Below, one piece after another: positions 36,831 to 48,050 of a stretch of 64,000 nt of DNA; positions within the stretch are counted from its first letter, which is position 1; each line of letters opens with the position of its first letter. The position numbers were made by a program, and so were the translations under genes. The notes below the pieces were generated by a model. That model was not told the DNA's origin. It worked only from the letters and a program-made list of their open reading frames with translations, and searched no databases. Source of the DNA: Harmothoe impar (Eukaryota; Annelida; Polychaeta; Phyllodocida; Polynoidae); assembly GCA_947462335.1 (NCBI GenBank), contig OX381714.1, forward strand, positions 36,801,360 through 36,865,359, read 5' to 3'.

Positions 36831-37879
36831 GGCAATAATGGAATCGTCTTATAGAGTCTAGTAATCCAAAATTGTAAGACAATCTGGCAATGCTTACCAG
36901 CGTAGACAGCATATATATACTTATAAATTATAGAATCATATTTCTTTTCCTTCCCTTGAAATACATATGGTAGATCTTGATATCACATGCTATATTCACA
37001 ATGTAAATTATACCTTTCTTCAATAAAAAAGCATCCATGCACCTCAACTCAAACTCCATGGCACCGTTTTTGGTTTGGTGGAAAAAAGCAGAAGTTAATT
37101 ATCTACATGTCCTCGGTTGACCACAATTGATCACATCCCAAGGTGTAGTATTGACGCTGTATAGCAGTTAACCTTGGATCAAACTGGCCTTAATTACCTG
37201 AATCAACCTGACCTAATTGAGGTCAAATCCGATATACCAATTAACCCTGTTATGTGAGGATAATGTCAGCAGGTCCTGGATAACCTTCAGTATCTTGCAT
37301 TAACATGATAACAATGACATAAGTGTGAGCACTTGAATTTAACCAATTAAAGATTATACAAGGATCTTTATGAAAATGATATGAAGATTCTATCTTTAAT
37401 TGGCAAAGTAAGAAACATTATTTGCTGGTAAATAAATTAATTGTGAACTATTGCTTGTCTTACTTATGTGCGGTTGCTTTCGTCTGTCTACATTGTAAAC
37501 AACGTGTGATATAATGTCGGCTTCAAAAGTCTGTCTCATTTAAAGATGGCTTTGCCACTATTCCCATTATTTCCATTTTAATGGTGTAGTCTTGCAGCTA
37601 TTGTGTATACTTACAAGAATAGATCCAGCACCTCCTGTCCACCACACAGACACACAATCATCTCCCCAATGTGTTCTATTTCCAACATAGATACAAATTT
37701 AGCACGTGAGAGTATTTTTATGAACAACAACTGACTGAGATCCGAATACACTGTCAATGCTAGCAGATCTACTACAATTCTCATTGAAGTCAGTTATACG
37801 AATAACGATGTTGCTATTATTGACATTCATATTCTGATGAGTGATGCATCTCTCAGCTTTATCATCATAGAAACATAAT
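36831..37879. other. Unannotated sequence
   Basis: AT-rich with TTAATTG/CAATTAA stretches. No gene or repeat supported. Confidence 0.35.
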
Positions 37880-38165
37880 TTTATCTAATGGGTCATCTTT
37901 ATGAGGAGGATGTTGGTTCTTGGAAAACTCTGCAGGTGTTCTTTCATGCAACTAAAGTAGTTAATTCCACATTGGCAAAGAGTTCTTCCGCAAGGCACCT
38001 TTATAACTAACCACAGTTGCTGGGAATTAAAACCCGTCCCAGACAGTGGCCAGTGGGACGTGCTTACTGTACTCCACAGGCAAATGGGCACCTGTGAACC
38101 AGTAACAGATAAGGTCAAGCGTTTTGCCAGAGATTAACTAAAGCAGTTGCAGATTAACTTTGTAA
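37880..38165 (-). repeat. Inverted duplicate block of 47,800-48,050
   Basis: The reverse complement of this block aligns with 47,800-48,050: GCCAGTGGGACGTGC against GCACGTCCCATTGGC, and AGTTAATCTCTGG..AAACGC against AGTTAATTTCTGACAAAACGC. It is part of the X-segment rearrangement. The 78-codon minus frame is not preserved in the partner. Confidence 0.65.
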
Positions 38166-38369
38166 ACGGACCTTTAATATGCTAGCTTCTGATAGCAAAC
38201 TTTTAAAAAGCTGGCCATTAGCGGGCTGTGTAAAGGAATAAACGATTCATCTCACTATGTTTGCCTAATAGTAGCACCATCCATAGCGTGCATGTGAGAT
38301 CGTTATGCCGGACTGAGGAATATATTTTCCTATATAAATTCGACTTTATAGAGCCCAGTCTGAGTGACT

Positions 38370-38445
38370 CTGCTTATAAAAAGGGTTAACTTGAGTTGAC
38401 ACTGATAATATAGAATCAACTCAAGTTGACCCTTCATATAAGCAG
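38370..38445. ncRNA. Candidate pre-miRNA-like hairpin
   Basis: Arms of 30 nt pair with two mismatches and one wobble: CTGCTTATAAAAAGGGTTAA..GAGTTGA with TCAACTCAAGTTGACCC..AAGCAG. The loop is 16 nt. Outer GTGAC/TCAT pairing adds a few bases after a 2-nt bulge. The size (76 nt) and near-complete pairing are canonical for an animal pre-miRNA. I recognise no known miRNA in either arm. The inverted paralogue near 47.5-47.8 kb does not show it. Alternative: a minimal palindromic repeat. Confidence 0.4.
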
Positions 38446-38639
38446 TCATTATGTGGGTTGAATCTCTATTTTACCCGAGCCACGTAAGAGGCACAGTTGA
38501 CACCTTTACTTTTCTCTGTTTATCATTTGCAGTAGGTGCTAGGTTCACCCTACGCATACCTTTTTACCTGAACTATAGTTTGTGCACGGTACACACAAGC
38601 ACCAACTTTAATAGTTGGTGGAATTCACTTCATACAAAG

Positions 38640-38920
38640 CTTTATTAATGAGAAGGCAAGATTATTCTGACACAACTAGTGAGCACCCTAATCATAGAAA
38701 TTGTTGCCATTGACATTAACAACGATTCAGACCTGAATGGGCATGCATTCCATGTGATGCTAACCCACTTGTCTCTAATGAGAATAGTAATTAGTCCATT
38801 GTAACATATTTAGTCCAGATAACTAGGCCTCCTCATTCAATTCACTGAGTTGAGGCCCATAATATTGCACAGAGTCTAGAGAACTTGGTGCATTCTACTC
38901 TATAACTGCAACCAAAGTCA
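38640..38920. repeat. 474-bp-period tandem duplication, unit 1
   Basis: Aligns with 39,110-39,410. The best-conserved stretch, 38761-38795, contains CCCACTTGTCTCTAATGAGA followed by a second TAATTAGT, a pair of homeodomain-type TAAT cores. Confidence 0.6.
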
Positions 38921-39109
38921 ACAGAACTGCTCCTTTTGAGTCATTTGGTTGCCATGGAAACCATTTTTCTCGACCAAAATATGGCAAAACACACTCTTTA
39001 ATTCTGCCACCATCGTTTTTGTCAGAAATTAACAAAAACATGTTTCGATTTAAAGAAATTTAACTTAAAAAAAAGAGAAAAAAACTGTACAAGCTGTCAC
39101 ACATACATC

Positions 39110-39410
39110 TACATTTATTAAATTTATTCAGGAAAGGGTTATACTGACACTAATAATAACCACCCTCACCATGACATTTGTTACTATGCTGATAGCAAGA
39201 CCTGGATGGGCAAGTACTCAACGTGGTCTGCTGCTAACCCACTTGTGTCTAATGAGAATGTTAATTAGTATGAATTACGAGTTAAGTGCCTAGCACAGTA
39301 ACTCTTCACTCAATTTAGCAGCTACTAATAAACTGAGGCCATGTTATGCAACATAGCACAGGGTCTAATGGCCCGGTCGTATTCTGCTCTATCCCCTAGT
39401 TATGATTCAA
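39110..39410. repeat. 474-bp-period tandem duplication, unit 2
   Basis: Partner of the previous unit. TAATGAGAATGTTAATTAGT at 39250-39269 is kept with two to three changes while the flanks have diverged more, which hints at constraint on the TAAT pair. Confidence 0.6.
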
Positions 39411-40455
39411 CTGATGCTCAGTAGGTCACGCTGAAATATCCAAGTGGAGAGTGCAGATTATATTCGATTAGACCCATCTTTGAAATATAATTCACTGCCA
39501 ATTCACAATAGGGGATTGGCAAGATGCCCTTTTCTTATCTTGATTGGTGCGAAAGGGATGGTTATGTGTAGTTATATTAAAATAAGGGCACCCCGTTAGG
39601 ACGCTCCTGGATAATGAAGAGGTGATCACATCTGCTTGTTGAAATAGACATATTCAAAGGAGGCTAATGCTGATATGGGTTATACCACTAGGCACATCAT
39701 ATTCAGGTTATATTCCTGAAGACACTCTAATAAATCTCATTGTATAAGTATGAATCCATTTACAGTAATACTGCTGTAATATTATCATATACTGTAATGA
39801 AAATACTCTGTTGTACGCATATGTTAGAGAGCTTCTGTACATCGGTGCCCTGTTTGTGATACTGTCATCCATAATTGATATACACTATATACATCTCCGA
39901 TGATCAGACATACTCTATTTTGTACCAAAGCATCTAATTGAACTGTATCGTATTTTGTAATATCACTCTGTGAATAAATACGTTATAAACTCAAAAAACA
40001 GTGTATGTTGGCTTCATGCTAGAAATGACACTATGCATTGTCACTGGTTCCAGGGGTATGCTTGGCTGTATGCAGTATTCTTGTAGAAATTAAGAATCAT
40101 AATTGTTATATTGTTTGAAACTGTTTGATTTCTATGAATAGAATTCGGTCCCCACATTACATGAAGTGTTCATATTGCATCTAAACAGTCGCCTGTGCAT
40201 GTGACTAAGGACTGTTACACGCTATTTTAGTATAAGATACTGAAGGGGCACGGGAAATGAGATAATTTATTATTACCGGTAGCACAATACAATATAGAAT
40301 CTAACTATTAATTAACGTAATTGATTAGGTACCGGTATTTTAATAATTATAATATCAGAGATGCAGAGTATATACAAATTATGATCATGAAATAATGACA
40401 ATTGAGACATTGTTGGTGGTAACGCCAGACGCCAACAAACAGTTTCCCGCCCGGT
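39411..40455. other. Unannotated sequence
   Basis: AT-rich. Isolated ACCGGTA motifs near 40275 and 40330 but no recognisable repeat or gene. Confidence 0.35.
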
Positions 40456-40459
40456 ATTT

Positions 40460-41316
40460 GAAGAGTTTCGTTGCAAAACGCAACAAATCCATTTTATGAG
40501 TTTTGAGATAATAGTGTATTTTTGATTTTGACAAGTTGGTGAATAGAAAGCATTTTTCTTTAATAACTAATGATTAATGTTCAAAAGATAAAATACCTAG
40601 AAATCGATTTTTGAAATCTTTGGATTTTTTTTCTAGGAGAAAAGGGATGATTTAATTTCAATTTTCAGTTTTTTTGCAAAACGCAATAAATCCAAAATCA
40701 GTTTTTCTGCATATGTCCATAAAATCAGTTATGGCCATTTTTTTTTCAATACAATTTTTTTTTGGTATAGTGGGACATACATGAAACACCAACAAGTAGC
40801 TTTTAAAAATCCTTGCATCTTTTTTCCTTGATTTAGAAATAGGATTTAATTTGCTCAATTTAGTTTTTTTGCAAAACGCAATAAATCCAAAAGCAGTTTT
40901 TTTGCAAAACGCAATAAATCCACAAAAATCATAAAACATGGTTTTTGTGTCCATATTTCAAATGCCTTCTAGATAAAATTGTTTTTTTATTTTCAAATAA
41001 TGCTATTAACTATATAGAGCAAGATTGTATTCAATAAAGCCTTACTAAGACCGTAAACATGAAAGAATTAACAGTCCTACATACAAAAACAGTCTTTGGT
41101 GAGGTGGATTTATTGCGTTTTGCAAAAAAATTGCTTTTGGATTTATTGCGTTTTGCCAAAAAACTGAATTTTCGACAGGCCCTATCTACTAAATAAATAT
41201 ACTTTTTCAATTTTTTTTTCACAATTTTTTTTCAATTTACCCTACACAATACACCTGACCTATTTTCTCCCGATTTTGTATTTTGGCGCTTATTGCGTTT
41301 TGGAACCAAACTCTTC
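40460..41316. mobile_element. Non-autonomous TIR transposon with seven internal GCAAAACGCAATAAATCC repeats
   Basis: TIRs of about 28 bp: GAAGAGTTTCGTTGCAAAAC at 40460 and the inverse ending CCAAACTCTTC at 41316. A 4-bp ATTT duplication flanks it (40456-40459 and 41317-41320). The motif GCAAAACGCAATAAATCC recurs four times in the left half (near 40472, 40676, 40871, 40903) in forward orientation. It recurs three times in the right half (near 41106, 41139, 41287) in reverse. This symmetric array looks like transposase-binding subterminal repeats. The FGFIAFCKKT-like repeats in translated frames come from this array and are not a protein. I cannot place it in a superfamily. Confidence 0.8.
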
Positions 41317-41379
41317 ATTTATACATGTATTAGCGCGGCTAATACAACCTATTTATCATTTACCAGAGTAGAATAACTT

Positions 41380-42585
41380 AGATTATAGGCCATGCCTTCC
41401 CTCTATATCAAAATAAACATGAATAAGGACAGCCCCATGGGATGATACTTATATATACTGTCTGAGTGTGGATGTAATTAGTGACCAACATATTCACGGT
41501 GATAAGTTTGCCAAATGTACTCATGAAGCAGCCAGGTTTCCCATCAGATAGCTCGTCTGTGGTACTAATTAGAAACATTTTGCTTGCTAGCGGCTTACTC
41601 GCCGCAATCTTGGCACCCTGTGGTCTAAATTTACTCACACAATTTTTCTATTACCTGCTGATGAGCCGCCTGAGAATTAGCCTTTAATCAAACAGTTTTA
41701 GAAGACCCATCAGTTTGGGCTAGCCAAGCTTTGATGTAGTTTCATTTTTCAGTGTACTGCTGTTCATATCACGAGGAGGAAAAATATTGGAAGTGTACAA
41801 CAGCAAATGGCATAATAACTATCTCACATATTCTATTCCAGAAAAGTATAAATCCCTCTCCAAAATGGAAATATAACCTGACAAGGCTTTAGTTTGGGAA
41901 TGGTGACATTTTCTTCTAAAACCATGTTTTGAATATAGATTGCTTTCAAAATGGTTCAATTATTGCTTATTGGATCTCCTTACAACGCTGTTACATGTAG
42001 CCTACCCTTATGCATAACTAAATGTAATAGATAATCTTCCTTACAAGGGGAATGATGAGAAGGGAAATAAAGCTGAAACATAATTATATAAGGTATGGCT
42101 TTCCAGATGAGAGATGTTAGACTCTAGACTACTATTTCCTGCAATTGCATCACACTCCAGAACTGCCAGACAAGACAAACTCATTTTCCTGCATAGAGTC
42201 TACCCCCTTACAGAATGCCAAGCCAAGCTCTCTAAACGCCTTCACCCTCCTGCACCCTGTTGAGGGGCTAGCTGCTATGTGCATGCTGAAGGGTGGTGAC
42301 TTGAAATACGCTGACACCACACATTGTGTTTCGGTGGGACCTGCTGGTGCCTGTTGTACCAAATTGCCGGGAAAATTAGCCACTCCAGCAGTATGCCCTA
42401 GAGGGCTTATAGAAAGGGCTTGTAGAGGAGAGGGCCCTACATGGAAGGTCCCTATACAGCAATCTATTACAGAGGTCCCAAGGTGGCCGGCACAAATGAT
42501 GCCTTACATGTCCCACCACCTGGATAAGCCTGTTATTCTACCCTTTAAGGAAATTATAACTGTAGCCTATACCATATTTCCCCAA
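41380..42585. repeat. Diverged segmental duplication, inverted copy X3
   Basis: The reverse complement aligns with 44,840-46,560. Shared landmarks: AGCCTTTAATCAAACAGTTTTA against TAAAACCGTTTGATTAAAGGCT; GAGGAGGAAAAATATTGGAAG against CTTCCAATAATTTTCCTCCTC; and CACACTCCAGAACTGCCAGACA. It holds a 148-codon plus frame (42145-42591) whose middle part, from LKYADTTHC to MSHHLDKPV, matches a minus frame of X2. Confidence 0.65.
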
Positions 42586-43529
42586 ATTTAAAAGCCCAGG
42601 TTTATACTGTATTCAAATAGGAAATGAAAATTAATAATTCCGATAATATCATCCCCAATATCATGATGAAGTTAGAAATCCCCTTTCTTTGAAGTGTGGT
42701 ATTGTGGTCATCTGAAGAAATTGTAAATGCATTAGATTTGCCTACATGACCAGGCTTATATCATTTGGAGCTCCGCTTATAAATATGACAGCAAGAAGGC
42801 TATCATACCGGCTTTCAGATGGGACAGGCTTATATTCGAGGCCCAGTTTATGAATGTATATATATATGTATATATATATGTATATATAAATATATGTAGG
42901 CCTATATATAATATATTGAAGGGGAAAGTAGCTGACAGAATGGCTCTGTATTTAACTATATACAGCAGTATGTATCAGAAACAAAGACAACCATTACCTG
43001 CTGTGTCTGACATGGCCCTACTACTGTAGCAATGACAGGTTATGGTGTACTGTGTGCTAGCCTAATGGAAGGTTGTCTGTGCCGACAGTCAGTAACAGTA
43101 TATGTACCTGGATACTTTTCTGTCCAGGCACCCCATACCTATTGTACAGCAAACCCTACCTAGATGACAGCAGAAATAATCTTTTATTCAATCTCATTCA
43201 TAGGAATTATAACAATGTATGTATGCTTCTACTCTATTGGCATATATTTGTACATCAATATCACCTTTGGACGGAGTCCCACAAACCTGAATTAGGAAGC
43301 TGCATGACACTCAATTGATGATGACAATGTCCCACCATCAGGTACTATGCTTTCTTTATGTTAGATGTGCTAAAACCTTCACTTTAGTCCTGACCCACAC
43401 CATTGAGTATGTGGGTACCAAGATACACAGATTTAAAATACTGTATCCCATAATATAAATCCTTGTATCATGAACTGTCCCACTTAATCAAATTCCATTG
43501 CAAGCATTGTCAAGATCAGGATCAGACCA
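42586..43529. other. Unannotated sequence including a TATATATG microsatellite
   Basis: 42858-42912 is a short TATATATG/TA microsatellite. Nothing else is supported. Confidence 0.4.
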
Positions 43530-43971
43530 GAACACAGCAATCATAGTGTTCACTTTGACAATGGAGCACTGCAGTTTCTGTTATGAAGGAGGCCCAGCCT
43601 GGGCTGTGATGAAGCTCCAGACCTCCGAAATGAATCACTCCTAATCTGCAAAAGAGTAACGGATCCTAGAGGAGTGAATACAGATGGTCTACATACTAGA
43701 AATGGCATCCCTAAACTGAATAAAAACTGAACAAACACAGCTTCTTACCTACCTACACAAGACATCCCTAGATGAGAACAATGTTGTGGCACCCCCTCAC
43801 GTTCTAGGAGGGAACGCCAATGTGAAACTCAAAATAATGCGCCCCAAGAAGCACATCTATGATAAAAGCCCTCTCTACAGAGGCGTCGAGCAATGGAATT
43901 TACTCAGTCAGGCAACTCAGCATATGCATGACACTCATAAATTCCTGAATGCTATTATGAGCGATAACTAA
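43530..43971 (+). pseudogene. LINE reverse transcriptase C-terminal fragment, same family as 26.4-27.4 kb
   Basis: The plus strand reads EHCSFCYEGGPAWAVMKLQT, then, after an indel, VTDPRGVNTDGLHTRN. The final frame (43786-43971) contains KSPLYRGVEQWNLLSQATQH..FLNAI. These align block by block with the minus-strand LINE at 26437-27370 (DYCCFLHDGSPVWAINKLQT, DPRGIDITALHIKN, KSPYHRGLAAWNELD). It is 5'-truncated before the catalytic region and has at least two frame breaks. The 3' end is at the stop near 43971. Confidence 0.75.
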
Positions 43972-44499
43972 ATGGCTTTAAGCAAAACGTAACCATGATA
44001 GGCATACATAAATGAACTGTTCCTGAGAGACCCTGCTATCTATACTTTTCTATCACATGCTCTCTGAAAGGGGTGCAGTGTTGGCTCATTTATTGAAAAC
44101 TTCCAGTGTATAAAGATTTTTCAGCCAAATAAAAATACTGGAAAACAAATCCAGCTAACATCAAGTTGACATTAGCAGCAACACCAAGTAAATTTGCCGC
44201 TAAACATCCATCTTTATTTTGTTGATCCACCAAGTTCAATTTAACATTTTAACCTAGAATACTGATAAGGAACTGATCAAACTCATTTTATTCTAAAAGT
44301 TCACACCTGATGAGACATTCGAGTCAAAACTACTCAAATTGTACCTGACAAATAACAAATTGTCTGACAAACTAAGGCCCCATGCACTTCATCATTTTCC
44401 TAAGTGCTAAACATCTGCTTAGAGATCTCTATATAAGGAAATCCTTGTCAACAGGCATTCAGTAGTTGTGAAAAGTAGGAGCACGCAGTCATTTTACGT
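43972..44499. other. Unannotated sequence
   Basis: AT-rich. May include the 3' untranslated tail of the adjacent LINE fragment; no terminal repeat seen. Confidence 0.35.
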
Positions 44500-46560
44500 T
44501 TCTACTCTACATTTGGGCTGATGAATAGGCTCTCATAGGTACTCATCGGTGGTACAGGCAAATCTCCATTAGTCTAGCACATGCTATACCAGGAACTGTC
44601 AACGCTACAGCAGTGTAATGTCCTGCTAGGCACAACAGGTAACAATAATGGCTGCCATACATAATGTGTAGGTTCCTCTTTATTGTCAATTACAGAGCCA
44701 TAATGTCAGCTCTTGTCTCCCTTTCCATTATGAAAAAAGATGTCTCATAGCAAAACACATTTTCCCTCGAGCATCTTTTTCAAACGAGAACAGTGGTTGA
44801 TGCTGAGGCCACAGTTATTACCTCAATAAGTATAGACATACAGGCTCATCCAACTGGTAGGAGATGTTATGCATCATCTGAACAGGCCACCTTGGGACCT
44901 CTGTAATAGATTGCTGTGTGGGGGGCTTGGACCTGCCTTCTATGTAGGGTTCCTTTTCTATACAGGTCCTTTCTATAAGCCCTCCAGGGTATACTGCTGG
45001 AGCGGCTAATGTGCCTGGCAATTTGGTACGACAGGCACCAGCAGGTCCCATGAACACACAATGTGCAGTGTCAGCATATTTTAACCACCCCTCGTCCTGA
45101 GACCCTCTCACCTCCAGCCTGCACATGCCAAGCAGCTAGCCCTCCAGGAGGGTGTGGGCGGTAAGATTGTGTGGGTTGGTATTGTACGTGTGTGTGGTAG
45201 GTGGTGTGTGCATGTGGTGTGTGTGAGGGAGGGGTCTGGGTAAGTGAGTTTGTCTTGTCTGACAGTTCTGGAGTGTGATGCAATTGCAGCAAAGTCTAGA
45301 GACAGGCTGCAGTAAGATGCTTGTGAGTCAATCTATTGTTCACATGAGCCAGGACTTTCTATCTCCATTTTGCTGTGATCTGTTAAACACCTGATAGTAT
45401 ATTGTGATCTTGATACCTTTGTTAACCAGGGGCCTTTCATTACATAATACTTTTTGCATCATTTATCTAGTTATTCAACTAGAAAATGACATTCAAAGTT
45501 TAAGAAATGGCCAGAATTAGCTGTCGCTAAAACAAATTTAGATATGCATAATGTGTCGCAAATGTGTTATTCACTTCATGTAATCCACACATGGTATAGG
45601 GTAAAACAGAGGACGGTGTTTACCATCCAACATCTTAGAATCGTGGATGTACTGGTGTGTGTTCATTGTTAATACAGGGTATTTATAGCCTGATACTTGA
45701 TAAATCCCCATATAAGTGATGGGTATCTAACCTTGTGTATTGATTGAATTGCATTGTACAATGTATAGCTACTAGAGTACATGCCAAAAGAGTACAAGTA
45801 CAAGCCAGATCATGCGGACTGACTAGTAATCCCATTGTACTTTATTGTTGATTGTGTGTGCATACTTAGTATTAATGTTTGCTTTTCTATGCTGCTCTTC
45901 CCTTGCTATCTACTTACAATCATCCCATCTACTCTTTATTCATCATGTACCTTGTGCCCGATAATGGTGTAGTATTGAAATCGTGAAATTTGTTTATGCC
46001 TACTGAGTACATGCCTATACTACAAACATTATTGATACACTTTTTTTGCATTCAAGTTGATAAAATGTATACCGTGTCACAAACGTGTTGTTTTGTCAAT
46101 AAACGAGTTCGTTTAGAGCTCATTGAAACGAAAAAGGTAAAATTCCAACCAATTTAGGGACAAATTGCCTTTTTCTTTAGATAAGCACCAAAAACTAGAC
46201 TTTCTGGAGCTAAATTGGCCATTCTGGAATGGCAAACATGATATAGTTTCAATGATATTATATGATATTTGAGCTTAATTTTCACCACATAATCAGCACA
46301 TGTTTCTGGAGAATGACTCTTGTCTACCTATTACATGAAGTCATATATCGTTTGGTACCTTACACTTCCAATAATTTTCCTCCTCAGGATATAAGCTTAG
46401 CACCGCACTAACATGGGAAACCACATCAAATCCTGGTGAACTCAAACTGATGGGCCTTGTAAAACCGTTTGATTAAAGGCTAACTGTGAGGCAGCTCATC
46501 AGCAGGTAATAAATATTTGAGTAAATCTAGACCACAGGGTGAAGAGATAACTAGAGCAAA
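44500..46560. repeat. Diverged segmental duplication, copy X2
   Basis: Left part (44,500-45,360) matches X1 directly; 44,840-46,560 matches X3 inverted. The minus frame 44818-45126 (LKYADTAHCVFMGPAGACRT..) corresponds to the plus frame in X3. Identity looks higher between X2 and X3 than with X1. It may be a decayed exon shared by the pair, or simply a conserved non-coding block lacking stops. Confidence 0.65.
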
Positions 46561-46625
46561 GCCAATGATTAGAACCCAGGCAGTTTCTCCTCCATAAGGT
46601 TTGGCAGCCACCACAGCAGCTTTAA

Positions 46626-46959
46626 GGCTGTGTCTCACGACCTTGGGACAATGTTTTTGTCTCTGATCGGGTACCGTTTCTGACTGGGTGCCGTCTCTGA
46701 CCGGGTGCCGTTTCTGACCGGGTGTCAGAAAAAGGTGTTTTAAAAAGAATTATACATATATATATATAAGGATTTGGAAAAACGTTATGGCGGTTGTTAT
46801 ATAATCATAGTTATAATCATAATTAGCTTCCTGCTGTTAGTATTTTGACCTCATCAAGCCAAGCCGGTCAGAGACGGCACCCGGTCAGAGACGGCACCTG
46901 GTCAGAGACGGCACCTGGTCAGAGACAAAAACATTGTCCCAAGGTCGTGAGACACAGCC
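46626..46959. mobile_element. TIR MITE family GGCTGTGTCTC, copy 3 with TTAA duplication
   Basis: Starts GGCTGTGTCTCACGACCTTG and ends ..GAGACACAGCC. Flanked by TTAA (46622-46625 and 46960-46963). It has at least three GACCGGGTGCCG-type units on each side, pointing inward. The centre is an AT microsatellite. The TTAA duplication with GG ends suggests Kolobok- or piggyBac-type mobilisation. Confidence 0.87.
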
Positions 46960-46963
46960 TTAA

Positions 46964-47799
46964 GTACACGTATTACTTAATACAAAGCCACATTAGGCAC
47001 TGCACTTGTAAAGTTGTATGTAAAGTTTGAAATGCTCAGAACTAGAAATAGATGTCTAGAAGAGAGGAAAGAGAAGGTCTGTTATGCGTGGTCTCCTGTC
47101 TCAGCTTATGCCTGAAGTGATAGGTGAAGAAAATGAACAGGAAGCATTCCATAAGGGAGCAGATGGGAAAAATGGCTAGAAAAACGGTGCCATGGAGGAT
47201 TAAGGGACAGTTGAGAGCAACTTGAACGGTGTCATGAGGATGGAAATGACCAGCAATATACAATGTCAGAAAAGGCAGAACTCCAGAGGACGAGATTTCT
47301 AGCACTAAAGATCTAAGGAAAGATAAATAACGGTTATTATGACGCCAAAAGAAGGAAAACTACGGGTGCATAGAACACCACCATTTTCCGGGACTAGACA
47401 CTTCCTATTATTTTCCCTCATTAATTTCCATATTTTTTAATCCATGAACTGCTGTTAGACTCCTTTATACTAGGCATGTCTCTGCACAATATTGATAATC
47501 GTGTTATGTGTAAATTAGCAATAATAACATTTAGATCTGAGCGGCGTTAGATGTTGATATTTCTAATACATGATGAGACATGAATTAATTATTGGTATCC
47601 ACATTATTAGTATTCGACATAGGGGATCAAATTCTGAATAATAGATATCTTAAGCACAGACACTTCCACTCTAGTTAATGTCAGTTAAACATGTTGCGAG
47701 AAATCGTCTCACCCCTGTGCACAGAAGATAATGGCCAGTTTAAATACAGTTAGCCATAAGAAGCTAGCATTGTGGCAGTAAACAAAGTTCATCTGGACC
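46964..47799. other. Unannotated sequence
   Basis: The minus frame 47042-47305 (87 codons) is hydrophobic-rich but has no recognisable domain or paralogue in this window. Confidence 0.35.
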
Positions 47800-48050
47800 T
47801 GTTTTAGTTAATTTCTGACAAAACGCTTGGCCTTGTCTGTGCCTGGTTCAAAGGTGACCATTAAGCCCAATTGCCTGTGGTGTACAGTAGGCACGTCCCA
47901 TTGGCCACTGTTCGGGACTGTTTTTAATTCCTAGCAACTGTGGTTAGTTATAAAGAGAAAAAAAGGTGCCTTCAGGAAGAACTCTTTAGGACATGTCTGC
48001 CAAGGTGGAGATTGTTATAAGGAATGTTTTCAGCTTCAATAGATCAAAAA
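47800..48050 (+). repeat. Inverted duplicate block of 37,880-38,165
   Basis: See the partner at 37,880. The orientation opposite to X1/X2 shows that the region was rearranged by more than simple tandem duplication. Confidence 0.65.

Noticed and set aside
40658..41222. Minus-strand frames with repeated FGFIAFCKKT
   Set aside because: Produced by the GCAAAACGCAATAAATCC motif array of a transposon.
42566..42860. Possible TIR element (ATTTCCCCAAATTTAAAAGC .. GCTTATATTCGAGGCCCAG)
   Set aside because: The two ends do not form a convincing inverted pair and there is no target duplication.
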